64,000 bases of DNA from Candidatus Hadersleviella danica (GTDB lineage: Bacteria; Chloroflexota; Anaerolineae; Promineifilales; Promineifilaceae). Shown piece by piece: positions 18,688 through 26,855 of the stretch. The DNA is taken from assembly GCA_016711405.1 (NCBI GenBank), contig JADJSZ010000003.1, positions 62,001 through 126,000 of the forward strand. The letters run 5' to 3'. A program made the translations under genes and the position numbers. Within the stretch, counting starts at the first letter, position 1, and every line of letters starts with the position of its first letter. The notes below the pieces were generated by a model, which worked only from the letters and a program-made list of their open reading frames with translations, did not search any database and was not told the DNA's origin.

Positions 18688-18772
18688 TGTCATTCCGACC
18701 GCAGGGAGGAATCCCTAAAATCTAGGCAAAACCAGAGCATTAGGGATTCTTTGGACTATTTGCCAGCAAAGT
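18688..18772. repeat. Dispersed palindromic repeat (GTCATTCCGA/GGAATCCC type)
   Basis: TGTCATTCCGACCGCAGGG and AGGAATCCCTAA are followed by TTAGGGATTCTTTGGAC. A mirrored relative lies at 33115-33206 (GCGAAGAATCCCTAA ... TAGGGATTCC ... CGGAATGACA). These are copies of a short, MITE-like palindromic element placed between genes. Confidence 0.65.
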
Positions 18773-19150
18773 CTAATGCAATAAGCCTTTGGCTTCTTTT
18801 TGCAATAGGTTGCGCATAATTAATTCATACGCTTTGTGTGCCTTATCATTTGACCTAAATTCAAACTCCCAATCGCGGCTACCAGCCAAAACAATTAATT
18901 TGCTTGTCCCAAAAATAATGCCACCACTATCATCACTCCCTACAGCAGTGATTTTGCTGAATGGCAATGACACCATCGCCTTACTCTTGCGTACAAATGA
19001 TTGATCCATAAAAATCAATCGCAAATCTGTAATACCTACAAACCCAGTTCCACCCCCCTTCATATCAAAAACAGCATAAAGCGTTTCGCCTGTCACTAGA
19101 TGAGCTTCTATTTTCTGTAACTGGTCTTTCTTGTCATAAATAACGTCCAT
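18773..19150 (-). CDS. Bacterial PH-domain-like protein
   Basis: 125 residues, no signal peptide or membrane segment. The pattern VTGETLYAVFDMKGGGTGFV, GITDLRLIFMDQ followed by VSLPFSKITAVGSDD, then SKLIVLAGSRDWEFEFRS and a final amphipathic helix matches the small bacterial PH-like (bPH) domains. Their role is generally unknown, perhaps protein or lipid binding. It stands alone between a repeat and an intergenic stretch. Confidence 0.7.
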   Translation of the reverse strand: MDVIYDKKDQLQKIEAHLVTGETLYAVFDMKGGGTGFVGITDLRLIFMDQSFVRKSKAMVSLPFSKITAVGSDDSGGIIFGTSKLIVLAGSRDWEFEFRSNDKAHKAYELIMRNLLQKEAKGLLH

Positions 19151-19297
19151 CTAATTTTCCTCCACAACTTAGGATTACAATATTTCAATGGATAAATAGG
19201 CTTCCCGACTAGGGAATCATACCCTGCGTTTTCTATTAAAGAAACTACTTTCTAAGCCCCCATGTGCATAATTGCCAGCATACAACGCAAAAAAAAG

Positions 19298-19660
19298 TTA
19301 TATCGCAGGCATTGCTTGGCGGCTGGCTAACCAATGTTGCAACGATTCTTGGCTTTCGGCCGAGGGCAAGCCAATCAGCAAATCGGCCGTGCGGATATCC
19401 TCATCCAGTGCAGGCCAATGAATCCCTTCCCCTTCAATTTGCCAATTTTCCCGCTCGGTAGCTGTGCCGTGGAACAAGCGGGGGTAATAAAGCAGAGGTG
19501 TGGTGATGGTACGGCCGTCGGCCAACTCAACCACAAGGTCATCCTCTGTCAGCGATACAGCCACAGCAACGGCTCCACGTTCCAGTTTTTCTACAAGATA
19601 TTTAGCGGTTAAAGCGTCCATGCCATTGCTCCAAAAAATAATCTTCGTTGGTTTCAACAA
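19298..19660 (-). CDS. DUF2442 family protein
   Basis: 120 residues from a TTG, or 107 from the ATG at 19621 (MDALTAKYLVEKLERGAVAV). The segment LTEDDLVVELADGRTITTPL, LYYPRLFHGT is the DUF2442 signature, a small basic-to-acidic fold found beside DUF4160. The 5' end overlaps the DUF4160 gene, so the pair is co-translated. Such pairs resemble toxin-antitoxin or ADP-ribosylation-linked modules, but no activity has been assigned from sequence here. Confidence 0.78.
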   Translation of the reverse strand: MLKPTKIIFWSNGMDALTAKYLVEKLERGAVAVAVSLTEDDLVVELADGRTITTPLLYYPRLFHGTATERENWQIEGEGIHWPALDEDIRTADLLIGLPSAESQESLQHWLASRQAMPAI

Positions 19661-19838
19661 TGTCCATAATACGGCGCAATTCTGATGGTTTAAAGCGGCC
19701 GAGTGTTGCTGTGCGAATAGGATTCAACCAAAGTTTGGCTTCATTGCCAGACTTGCGCACATGAATGTGAGGCGGTTCATTCCTATCACCAGAATAAAAG
19801 AAAAAACGGAATCCTTCAATTTCTAGAACTGTGGGCAT
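19602..19838 (-). CDS. DUF4160 family protein
   Basis: 78 residues. MPTVLEIEGFRFFFYSGDRN, EPPHIHVRKSGNEAKLWLNP is the DUF4160 signature (F-x-F-x-S-x-D..EPPHIHV), a small domain often paired with DUF2442. It is the first gene of the pair and overlaps the second by about 20-60 bp depending on the second gene's start. Confidence 0.82.
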   Translation of the reverse strand: MPTVLEIEGFRFFFYSGDRNEPPHIHVRKSGNEAKLWLNPIRTATLGRFKPSELRRIMDIVETNEDYFLEQWHGRFNR

Positions 19839-19866
19839 AGTCCTCCATATCCTCTCCTCTTATAGC

Positions 19867-21990
19867 CTAACTCACCCGAATGCGCGACCCCGTCGCCGAC
19901 TTATACACCTCAATCTGGTTCGGGAACGCCTCCTGCAACGCCGCAATGTGCGTAATCACCAACACACACCGAAAATCATCCTGAATCGCCTTAATCGCCT
20001 CAATCAGCCGTTGCCGCCCCTCCGGGTCTTGGCTCCCAAACCCCTCATCAATCACCAACGTCTGCAACCGCGCCCCCGCCCGTTGCGCCAAAATCTGCGA
20101 AAGCGCAATCCGCAACGCAAAATTCACCCGGAACTGCTCCCCCCCGCTGTAATTCTCATACGGCCGCACCCCCACCTCATCCGTAATCCGAATATCCAAC
20201 GTCTCAATACTCTTCTTGACACTCTTCGCCTCCCGTTGCGTGTCAAAATTCACCCGCATCCGCCCCCCCGTCAGCCGCTCAAGGAGCGTATTCGCCCGCT
20301 CCTCAATCTCGGGCAACGCCCGCTCGATGAGCAACGCCTGCACCCCATCACGGCCGCACGCCCGCTCCAACTGCTTCAGCCGCGCCACCCGCAACGTGAT
20401 GCTCTCCCGCTGGGCCAGCTTCTCCGCGCGGCGGTCGCGCTGGTCATCCAGCACCGCCAAATTCTGCCACGCCATGCCCACCTTGCGGTTTGCCTCCGCC
20501 TCCCCCTCCCGCAATTTGTGAACCTCCCGCTCCAGCACGCGCACATCCGGTTCCCCCTCGGCCGTTAAACTGCCCAACACCCCCTCCGCTTGTTGCACCT
20601 CTTGCTGGCGTTGCCCCACCTCCGCCAATTGCACCCCAATTTGCGCCGTCAGCGTCGCCACCCCCTCATCCAGCGCGGCCACGGCCGCTTGTGCCTTCTC
20701 CAACTCCCGCAACTCATTCGGCGCACTCTGCCACTTGGCCAGTTCCGCCCGCGCCGCTTGGTGGGCGGCGGGGTCATAGCCGATGGCCACCGCTTGCCCT
20801 TGCAGAGTGGCCAACTCCGCCCGCGCCTCGGCCGCAAACCCCTCGCTGGCCAACTCGGCCTGCGTGGCCGCCAACTGCCCCGCCCCCACCGCTTGCCAAT
20901 CCGCCACCGCACGGCCGATTTCCGCCAGACGCGCCTCGGCCGTGGTGTGCCCCTTCTGCGCCGCCTGTAACTTTTGCTCGAGTGGTCGCCGCCCCGCCAC
21001 CCGCTTTTCCAGCCCCGCCACCTCGTTCTGTTGAGCGGTCAACTGGCTCATATCCGCCAGCCAGCCCCCCAGCACCGCCAGCCGCGCCGTGCCGCCGCTC
21101 TCCGCCCAACCCGCTTGCGCTCGGCCGATTTCCGCCAGACGCGCCTCGGCCGTGGCCAATTGTTGCTGGAGCTTTTGCAACTGCCCCTCTTGCACCCCCC
21201 GCTGAGCCAACGTTTTGGCCAACTCGGCCGCCTCCTTCTCAATCTCGGGCAAACGCTGGCGGATGTGCCGATACGTCTCCCGCTTGCTGGCCACTTCCGC
21301 CTCCAATTCGGCAATCACCTCCGCCTTGTGGTCGGCCGTCAGCGGCTGGCCACAGAGCGGGCAACGGTCTTCTTCCTCGGCCGCTTTCAATTTTTCGATG
21401 CGCTCATTGCGCTTCTTGCCCTCCTCCGTCAAGATTTCTTGCTGGGCTTGCAAGCCGCTCTGCTCCTCCCGCAACTGCCCCAACCGCTCCTGCTGGCTGG
21501 CCAAATCGGCCACTTTTTGCTGGGCGATGGCCAACTGCGCGGCCGTCTCCGCCCGTTGCTTCTCCAATTTGCCCGCCTCGGCCGCCAACTTTTCCTGCTC
21601 CTGCGCCCCCTTTTGCAACTGGCTCTGCTCCTGTTGCCACAACTGCCGCTCGCTTTGGATGGCTTGCAGAGCCGCCCGTGCCGTTTGCAATTCTGCCTCG
21701 GCCGTGGTGATGGCCTCGAGGTCGGCCGTCAACTGGGCGATTTCGGCCGCCTCTTGGGCAAGACGAGGCACGAGTTGCTCCCGCTCGGCCGCCATCTGCC
21801 CCACCAACGCCCCCTGCCGTTCCAACTGTTGCACCTGCTCGGCCAGCTTGCTCCGCGCCTCGGCAATGGTCAACTCAAACGGCCGCATCTTGGCCACCAA
21901 GGCGTTATGCGCATCGGCCAACGTTTGCTGGGCGCGGGCCGCTTCATCGGCCGTTTGCCATGCCGCATAGGCGTGTTGGATGGCTTCCCC
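19867..21990 (-). CDS. sbcC: SbcC/Rad50-like ATPase, C-terminal part
   Basis: Carries the long coiled coils with the zinc hook RCPLCGQPLTADH (C-x-x-C, apex of the coils) and the C-terminal ATPase half: signature YENYSGGEQFRVNFALRIAL, Walker B QTLVIDEGFGSQDPEGRQRL and the switch His in VLVITHIA. With the N-terminal part it forms an SMC-like ATPase that works with the nuclease SbcD on hairpins and broken ends. No sbcD is next to it in the window. The frames meet at about 21987-21990 (CCCC on the plus strand): one missing G on the coding strand explains the break. The open frame extends spuriously to 22053. Confidence 0.88.
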   Translation of the reverse strand, partial: GEAIQHAYAAWQTADEAARAQQTLADAHNALVAKMRPFELTIAEARSKLAEQVQQLERQGALVGQMAAEREQLVPRLAQEAAEIAQLTADLEAITTAEAELQTARAALQAIQSERQLWQQEQSQLQKGAQEQEKLAAEAGKLEKQRAETAAQLAIAQQKVADLASQQERLGQLREEQSGLQAQQEILTEEGKKRNERIEKLKAAEEEDRCPLCGQPLTADHKAEVIAELEAEVASKRETYRHIRQRLPEIEKEAAELAKTLAQRGVQEGQLQKLQQQLATAEARLAEIGRAQAGWAESGGTARLAVLGGWLADMSQLTAQQNEVAGLEKRVAGRRPLEQKLQAAQKGHTTAEARLAEIGRAVADWQAVGAGQLAATQAELASEGFAAEARAELATLQGQAVAIGYDPAAHQAARAELAKWQSAPNELRELEKAQAAVAALDEGVATLTAQIGVQLAEVGQRQQEVQQAEGVLGSLTAEGEPDVRVLEREVHKLREGEAEANRKVGMAWQNLAVLDDQRDRRAEKLAQRESITLRVARLKQLERACGRDGVQALLIERALPEIEERANTLLERLTGGRMRVNFDTQREAKSVKKSIETLDIRITDEVGVRPYENYSGGEQFRVNFALRIALSQILAQRAGARLQTLVIDEGFGSQDPEGRQRLIEAIKAIQDDFRCVLVITHIAALQEAFPNQIEVYKSATGSRIRVS

Positions 21991-22862
21991 TTGGCCAAAA
22001 GTGCTTCGTGCCGCGCCCGTTCCGCTTGCCGCTTGGCCAATGTCGCCTGCCAATCCGCCAATTGTTGGGCGGCGCGTTGGTGCGCCAGCCGCAAATTTTG
22101 CACCTGTTGCTTCTGCTGGGTGATGAGGTCGGCCGTCTTACGCGCCTGTTGCAAGACCAACTCCCGCGTCTCTTTCTCCCCTTTCAGCCGGTTGTATTCC
22201 GCCTGCGCGATTTCCCACGCCTGTTTTCTGCTCTCTTCTTGCAACAGTTCTAGCTCAATGTCGCTCACTTGGGCATCCAAGATGGTCAGCTCGTTTTCGG
22301 CCGCTTTGCGCGTTTCCGCCACCGCATCCCGATACGCATCCCACTGGTTCACGCCCAACAAATCGGCCAAGATTTGTTTGCGCTGGCTGGCCGTTTTGGT
22401 GGTGAACTCGTCGGCTTGCCCTTGGAGCAAAAAGCTGGCGTTGCGAAAGGTGGTGAAGTTCATGCCCAGCAGTTGGATGATGGCCTCGTTGGTTTCTTTG
22501 TTTTTGGCGCCTGTCAACGATTTCCACTGGCCTGCGGCGGTGTCCACGGCCGTTTGCAACTCCACCAGCATCGTCCGCCCCGCCTTTTTGCGCCGAATGA
22601 TGCGGTAATCCACCTCTTCCAGCTCGAACTCGAAGACGACCCGCGCCTCGGCTCCCTCGGCCGTGGCCACTCGATTCACCACATCGTCATCGCTCTTACT
22701 TCTGCTCTCGCCGAACAGCGCCCATGTCATGGCATCCAAAATGGAGGATTTGCCCGCCCCGTTCATGCCCGAAATACAGGCCAAATGCAAGCCTGTAAAG
22801 TCAAGTTCGGCCGTTTCCCGGTAGGACAGGAAGTTGGTTATTTCTAGTCGGCGTGGAATCAT
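21987..22862 (-). CDS. sbcC: SbcC/Rad50-like ATPase, N-terminal part
   Basis: Starts MIPRRLEITNFLSYRETAEL with the P-loop GMNGAGKSSILDAMTWALFG, then the Q-loop region (LLQGQADEFTTKTASQRKQI, LADLLGVNQWD) and the first coiled coil. The true frame runs to about 21987 and then shifts into the previous entry. The last residues of the uninterrupted open frame, to 21870, are not native. ATG at 22862 without a clear Shine-Dalgarno sequence. Confidence 0.88.
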
Positions 22863-22983
22863 GGGGATTTGGTGGGGAGGAAGAGAGGGGGGCAGGGGAG
22901 CAGAGTGGCAGAGGGAGAAGCTAACGGCTTATAGCTAATAGCTTACAGGCCAATTGTTAATCGGTACAAGAGAATTGTCAATT

Positions 22984-23055
22984 TTGGGACGAGGTGGCAA
23001 GCACGAATACAATGACATGACAATGACAAATGACCAATGACCAATGACTAATCCA
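22984..23055. repeat. Heptamer array (CAATGAC type)
   Basis: About six units of AATGACA/AATGACC run from about 23008 to 23055 between the sbcC-like and Memo-like genes. The TAG stop of the Memo-like gene (minus strand, GGATTAGTCATTGG) lies inside the array. Confidence 0.65.
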
Positions 23056-24283
23056 ACAACAACCCACAAATCGAAACCAACGACTGGTCGAGTTCGTCGG
23101 CGGGGCAATGTTGGTAGGCGATTTGACGGCCGCTTATCGCCCCCTCCCCACGGCCGTTCAGATAGCGCAACATCAGGTAGAGCGGGCTAAATCCGCAGAC
23201 CTTGTTGGCATCCTCCACGGCCGCAATCTCGCGGTAAAAACGCTCCTCATCCCCCGCCAACACCGCCTCCATCAGGCTGGCATCGGCCGCCACCAGCGCC
23301 GCCCGCCGAGCCTCATCCATCACAAACTCATCGTCGAAAGCTGGCCCCACATGCGCCAAATCTACCGAGGCGACACACAACACCCGCTGGCCTCGCGTCG
23401 CCTCGACCAGCGTGGCGATAAAATCCATCATCTCTTCGTCTTGGGTGGGATGGCCGTTTTGGGCCACAAAATGGTGGAAAGAGCCAATGAGCAAGGGCAC
23501 GACGGCCGGCGGGGTTTGGCCGCGCAGGGCGTGGTGGAGCCACACGGCCGCTAACTCGACCGAATGCTCGGTGCGGTGGTTTAGCTCCAGCCCAAAGGCG
23601 ACCTCTTCGCCCAAATTGTTAACCAGCGTGGCCACCAGCTTCTCATCGGTGGGCAACACGCCATAGGGGGTGGCATAGGGCAAGCTGGAAAGGGTCAGGC
23701 TCCCCAACCCGCCGCGATGATCCGTGGCAAAGATGAGAATCAGGTCAGCCGCCTGCACAGCTTTTTCAGCTTGGTGCCACACTTGGGCATACACCGCGCC
23801 GCCGCGCTGGTAATCTATGTGGGGGGAAATGATGGCACGGCCGTGCCACGACGCGTCATCGCCCTTGGGGTAGCTTGCCCCATAGCCATCCAAAAACTCG
23901 GCCAACGCCTCGGGTTCGGCGGGGTAGTTGCGGCCAGCCAGTTGGGGCGGCCGTGCGGGTTGCGCCCGCCATGCCCGCCGCACCTCGCCCATTTGCGCGG
24001 CAAACCGCTCATTATCGAACAAAAAGAGCGCGTCTAAACTTTGCACCAGCTCTTCCAACACCTCTAGCGGTACAGTCACGCCCACTTGGGCGGCCAAGTT
24101 GGCTTGCACCTCGGCTAAGGTGTGCCAGCCATCCAAATGGGTGCTGGCTTGGGCCAACAGGGGTGGCAAGATGAGCGTTTTGTCGCTCAGTTGCAGGGGG
24201 TCTTCGAGAACCCAAACGGGTTGGCCACGGTGGGTATCGGCCGTGTAATTGACAGGGCGTAGTTTGGGGGCGGGTTTGTTCAT
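23048..24283 (-). CDS. Memo-like protein (AmmeMemoRadiSam system protein B)
   Basis: About 411 residues from ATG 24283. The C-terminal three quarters match the Memo family: AGRNYPAEPEALAEFLDGY, IISPHIDYQRGG, LILIFATDHRGG, PLIGSFHHF and VASVDLAHVGP, with His residues placed as in the extradiol-dioxygenase-like metal site. The N-terminal 100 residues form an extra domain rich in hydrophobic helices. The family is often beside AMMECR1 and radical SAM genes, but neither is visible here. An upstream in-frame extension to 24364 derives from GTGTATTGGT repeats and is unlikely to be coding. Confidence 0.83.
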   Translation of the reverse strand: MNKPAPKLRPVNYTADTHRGQPVWVLEDPLQLSDKTLILPPLLAQASTHLDGWHTLAEVQANLAAQVGVTVPLEVLEELVQSLDALFLFDNERFAAQMGEVRRAWRAQPARPPQLAGRNYPAEPEALAEFLDGYGASYPKGDDASWHGRAIISPHIDYQRGGAVYAQVWHQAEKAVQAADLILIFATDHRGGLGSLTLSSLPYATPYGVLPTDEKLVATLVNNLGEEVAFGLELNHRTEHSVELAAVWLHHALRGQTPPAVVPLLIGSFHHFVAQNGHPTQDEEMMDFIATLVEATRGQRVLCVASVDLAHVGPAFDDEFVMDEARRAALVAADASLMEAVLAGDEERFYREIAAVEDANKVCGFSPLYLMLRYLNGRGEGAISGRQIAYQHCPADELDQSLVSICGLLLD

Positions 24284-24289
24284 CGTGGA

Positions 24290-24360
24290 TTGGTGTATGG
24301 TTGTAAAGGTGTATTGGTGTACTGAGTATACTAATATACCACTACACCCATATACAAAAA
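24290..24360. repeat. GGTGTAT/ATACACC inverted repeat cluster
   Basis: GGTGTATGG, GGTGTATTGGTGTACTG and then TATACTAATATACCACTACACC form an imperfect hairpin of 7-bp-like units. Relatives lie at about 9315-9353 and 13317-13375. Confidence 0.55.
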
Positions 24361-24487
24361 TCATCAGTTGCCGTGGTGGGGGCTTTGCCTGCAGGGCAAG
24401 CCCGTTCCTTTCCCTAGGCTAACCATTATCGTTTGAAGGGCGGGCTAAGCCTTTGCGAACAATTTAGAGGCGTGGGCTAGGGAGTGC

Positions 24488-24540
24488 TATAATTTCCGAC
24501 TTTACAGTTTGGGCTGGCAAGCCCTTATCCATTAGGAAGG
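24488..24540 (+). promoter_or_regulatory. -10 box and ribosome-binding site of the DPM1-like gene
   Basis: A perfect TATAAT at 24488-24493 lies 52 nt before the TTG start at 24546. No matching -35 box is visible at 17 nt. AGGAAGG at 24534-24540, 5 nt before the TTG, supports the non-ATG start. Confidence 0.55.
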
Positions 24541-24545
24541 TTCTC

Positions 24546-25238
24546 TTGAATTTATCCGTTGTTATTCCCGTCTACAACGAACGGGAAACCTTAGCTGAAA
24601 TTGTCCAAGCGGTGCTGGCCACCGAGATGGCTTACGAAATTATCCTCGTAGATGATGGCTCTAAAGATGGAACCCGCGATTTGTACCCCCAAATCGAAGC
24701 ACTGGCCCCAACGATTATTCGCGTGATTTTGCATGAGAAGAATTTGGGCAAGGGGGGGGCGTTGCAGACGGGCTTCCGGGCGGCGACGGGGGATATTATC
24801 ATTATCCAAGATGCTGATTTGGAGTATGACCCCCGCGATTACCCCGCCATGATTCGGCCGATTGTGGAAGGCAAAGCGGCCGTGGTCTATGGCTCCCGCT
24901 TCCGGGGCGGCCCCAGCAAAACCATGTTTTTCATGAACATGGTCGGCAACAAATTCCTCACCCTCATGGCCAACATCCTCTACAACACCATCCTGACCGA
25001 TATTGAAACGTGTTACAAGGCGTTTCGGGCAGATGTGATTAAGGGCATTCCCATTCGCTCGCGGGGGTTTGATTTTGAGCCAGAGATTACGGCCAAGGTG
25101 CTCAAGCGGGGGCATCGCATCTATGAAGTGCCCATTTCGTACAACGGCCGTGAGTACGAGGAAGGGAAGAAGATTCGGCCGTGGCGCGATGGCCCCATTG
25201 CGCTGTGGTGCCTTGTTAAGTACAGGTTTGTTGATTAG
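24546..25238 (+). CDS. DPM1-like polyprenyl-phosphate glycosyltransferase (GT2)
   Basis: 230 residues starting at TTG with a good ribosome-binding site. LSVVIPVYNERETLAEIV, EIILVDDGSKDGTRDL, LGKGGALQTGFRAATGDIII, IQDADLEYDP and VVYGSRF define the dolichol/undecaprenyl-phosphate mannosyltransferase branch. ETCYKAFR and FDFEPEITAKVL follow. It would load mannose or glucose on polyprenyl phosphate, supplying the ArnT-like and YfhO-like enzymes encoded just downstream. It has no membrane anchor of its own. The stop TAG is part of the following heptamer array. Confidence 0.9.
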   Translation: MNLSVVIPVYNERETLAEIVQAVLATEMAYEIILVDDGSKDGTRDLYPQIEALAPTIIRVILHEKNLGKGGALQTGFRAATGDIIIIQDADLEYDPRDYPAMIRPIVEGKAAVVYGSRFRGGPSKTMFFMNMVGNKFLTLMANILYNTILTDIETCYKAFRADVIKGIPIRSRGFDFEPEITAKVLKRGHRIYEVPISYNGREYEEGKKIRPWRDGPIALWCLVKYRFVD

Positions 25239-25303
25239 TGGTTAGTGGCTAGTGATTAGTGGTTGGTCCACTAACCACTAATCACTAGCCACTAACCACT
25301 TTG
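25236..25303. repeat. Heptamer array forming a long hairpin
   Basis: AGTGGTTAGTGGCTAGTG with ATTAGTGGTTGG is mirrored by CCACTAACCACTAATC with ACTAGCCACTAACCAC, giving a near-perfect stem of about 30 bp made of 7-bp units. It contains the stop codon of the upstream gene and ends 8 nt before the next start. Similar mirrored arrays occur at 42365-42425 and 48180-48240. Confidence 0.8.
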
Positions 25304-25310
25304 CCTCCCC

Positions 25311-26816
25311 ATGAAACACGCCCCCATCCTCCTGCTGACATGGCTGGGCGCGGCCGTGCGGTGGCGGGGGCTGTTTGCCAATACCTTTCACGCCGATGAG
25401 GCTCTCTTTGCTAGTTGGGCGCGGCTGATTGGCTTGTGGCGCGACCCATTGTTGCAGACGGTGGGGGTGGTGGATAAGCCGCCCCTCCTTTTTTATATGC
25501 AGGGGCTGTTTTTCCCCATCTTGGGGCAAGTGGAGTGGGCGGCGCGGTTGCCCAACTTCATCGCGGGTCTGGTGCTGGTTCCGCTAACGGCCGTGCTCGC
25601 CTACCAACTGACGGCCGACCGCCGCGCCAGCCTGACGGCCGCGCTCCTCGTCGCCCTCTCCCCCCTTGCCATCCAATTCACCCCCACCGCCTTCACCGAC
25701 CCTCTGATGACGACGTTGGTGATGGCGGGTTTGGTGGCGGCCGTGGCTAAGCGGCCGTCTTGGGCGGGTTGGTGGCTGGGGCTGGCCGTGGCCACGAAAT
25801 ATCAGGCGGTGTTGTTTGTGCCGCTTGTGTTGGGGCTTTGGGGGGCAGGGGGGCAGGGGGGTGCGGGAGTAGAGGGGCAGAGGGGCAGAGGGGCAGAGGA
25901 GGCTTACTACTCACTACTCACTACTCACTTTTTACTTTTTACTTTTTACTTTTTACTTCCTATCTTCTTCACGTTGGCATGGGATTACGGCCGTACTGGC
26001 TCCCTCTCCCTGTGGCAGGCGCAGATGGCCAGCTATGGCGGCGTGCGGCTGGCGTGGTCGTGGGAGCTTTGGCCGCGCCTGCTGGCGTGGGGGGAATTGG
26101 GGTGGTTGGTGCTGGGGTGGGGGTGGTTATTGGTTATTCGTTATTGGTTATTCTCCATTCCGCATTCCGCATCCCGCATTCCGCAATCTCCATTCCTCCC
26201 CCTCTTCCTCCTCACCTACCTCCTCCTCCACTGGCTCTTGGCCATTCCCGTGTGGGATCGCTATCTGTTGCCCATCGTGCCGTTGGCGGCCGTGTGGGTG
26301 GCGGGCGGGGTAGCGGGGGAGCAGGGGAGCAGGGGAGCAGGGGGGAAAGAGAGGAAGAGCGGAAGAGAGTTGGGATTTTTCACTACTCACTACTCACTAC
26401 TCACTACTCACTTTTTACTTCTCACCTTTTACCTTTTACTCCTCTCCTCCGCCTACCCCGCATGGCTCGGCCGTTGGCCGATAGGCGGCCAGCCCACGGC
26501 CGACGGGGGCGCGGCACAGCTCGCCCAAGAGCTGGTAGACGCGCCCTACGGCACAGTTTTGTACGACCATTGGTATAGTTGGCACTGGCGTTACCACTTT
26601 ATAGACACAGGCGTGTACGTCAGTTGGTTCCCTCACCCTGCGGGGCTGGTCGAAGATGTGACTGTTTTTGGTACAGACGGCCGTTACCTCATCTTGCCCC
26701 TCGACAAACGCGCTACCCCCGTCCTGCGAACCCTGCACGAGGCCAACATTGCCACCCACCCCATTGCGGCCGCAGGGGAAATGGTGTTGTATCAATTAGC
26801 AATGAATAATGAATGA
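25311..26816 (+). CDS. ArnT/PMT-like membrane glycosyltransferase with repeat-derived segments
   Basis: 501 residues, polytopic. The first loop has ANTFHADEALFASWARLI, with the acidic pair typical of ArnT/PMT (GT-C) enzymes that use polyprenyl-phosphate sugars. LPNFIAGLVLVPLTAVLAYQ and LSPLAIQFTPTAFTDPLMTT follow. Three stretches are encoded by short repeats instead of normal sequence: about 25845-25965 (GGQGGAGVEGQRGRGAEE, then YYSLLTTHFLLFTFYFLL), 26115-26205 (LVIRYWLFSIPHSASRIPQS) and 26310-26445 (GEQGSRGAGGKERKSGRE, then FTTHYSLLTTHFLLLTFYL). All keep the frame. The C-terminal AMNNE is also array-encoded. Function is likely retained only if these insertions are tolerated. Confidence 0.82.
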   Translation: MKHAPILLLTWLGAAVRWRGLFANTFHADEALFASWARLIGLWRDPLLQTVGVVDKPPLLFYMQGLFFPILGQVEWAARLPNFIAGLVLVPLTAVLAYQLTADRRASLTAALLVALSPLAIQFTPTAFTDPLMTTLVMAGLVAAVAKRPSWAGWWLGLAVATKYQAVLFVPLVLGLWGAGGQGGAGVEGQRGRGAEEAYYSLLTTHFLLFTFYFLLPIFFTLAWDYGRTGSLSLWQAQMASYGGVRLAWSWELWPRLLAWGELGWLVLGWGWLLVIRYWLFSIPHSASRIPQSPFLPLFLLTYLLLHWLLAIPVWDRYLLPIVPLAAVWVAGGVAGEQGSRGAGGKERKSGRELGFFTTHYSLLTTHFLLLTFYLLLLSSAYPAWLGRWPIGGQPTADGGAAQLAQELVDAPYGTVLYDHWYSWHWRYHFIDTGVYVSWFPHPAGLVEDVTVFGTDGRYLILPLDKRATPVLRTLHEANIATHPIAAAGEMVLYQLAMNNE

Positions 26817-26855
26817 ACAAAGGATGGGGTGCTTGGGACCAATGACAAATGACCA

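Noticed and set aside
19831..22608. Long plus-strand open frames (Pro/Arg/Leu-rich, up to 544 codons)
   Set aside because: They are antisense to the SbcC-like gene, have biased composition from GC-skewed codons and no recognisable domains.
24284..24364. N-terminal extension of the Memo-like protein
   Set aside because: Encoded by GTGTATTGGTGTA repeats; ATG at 24283 fits the protein better.
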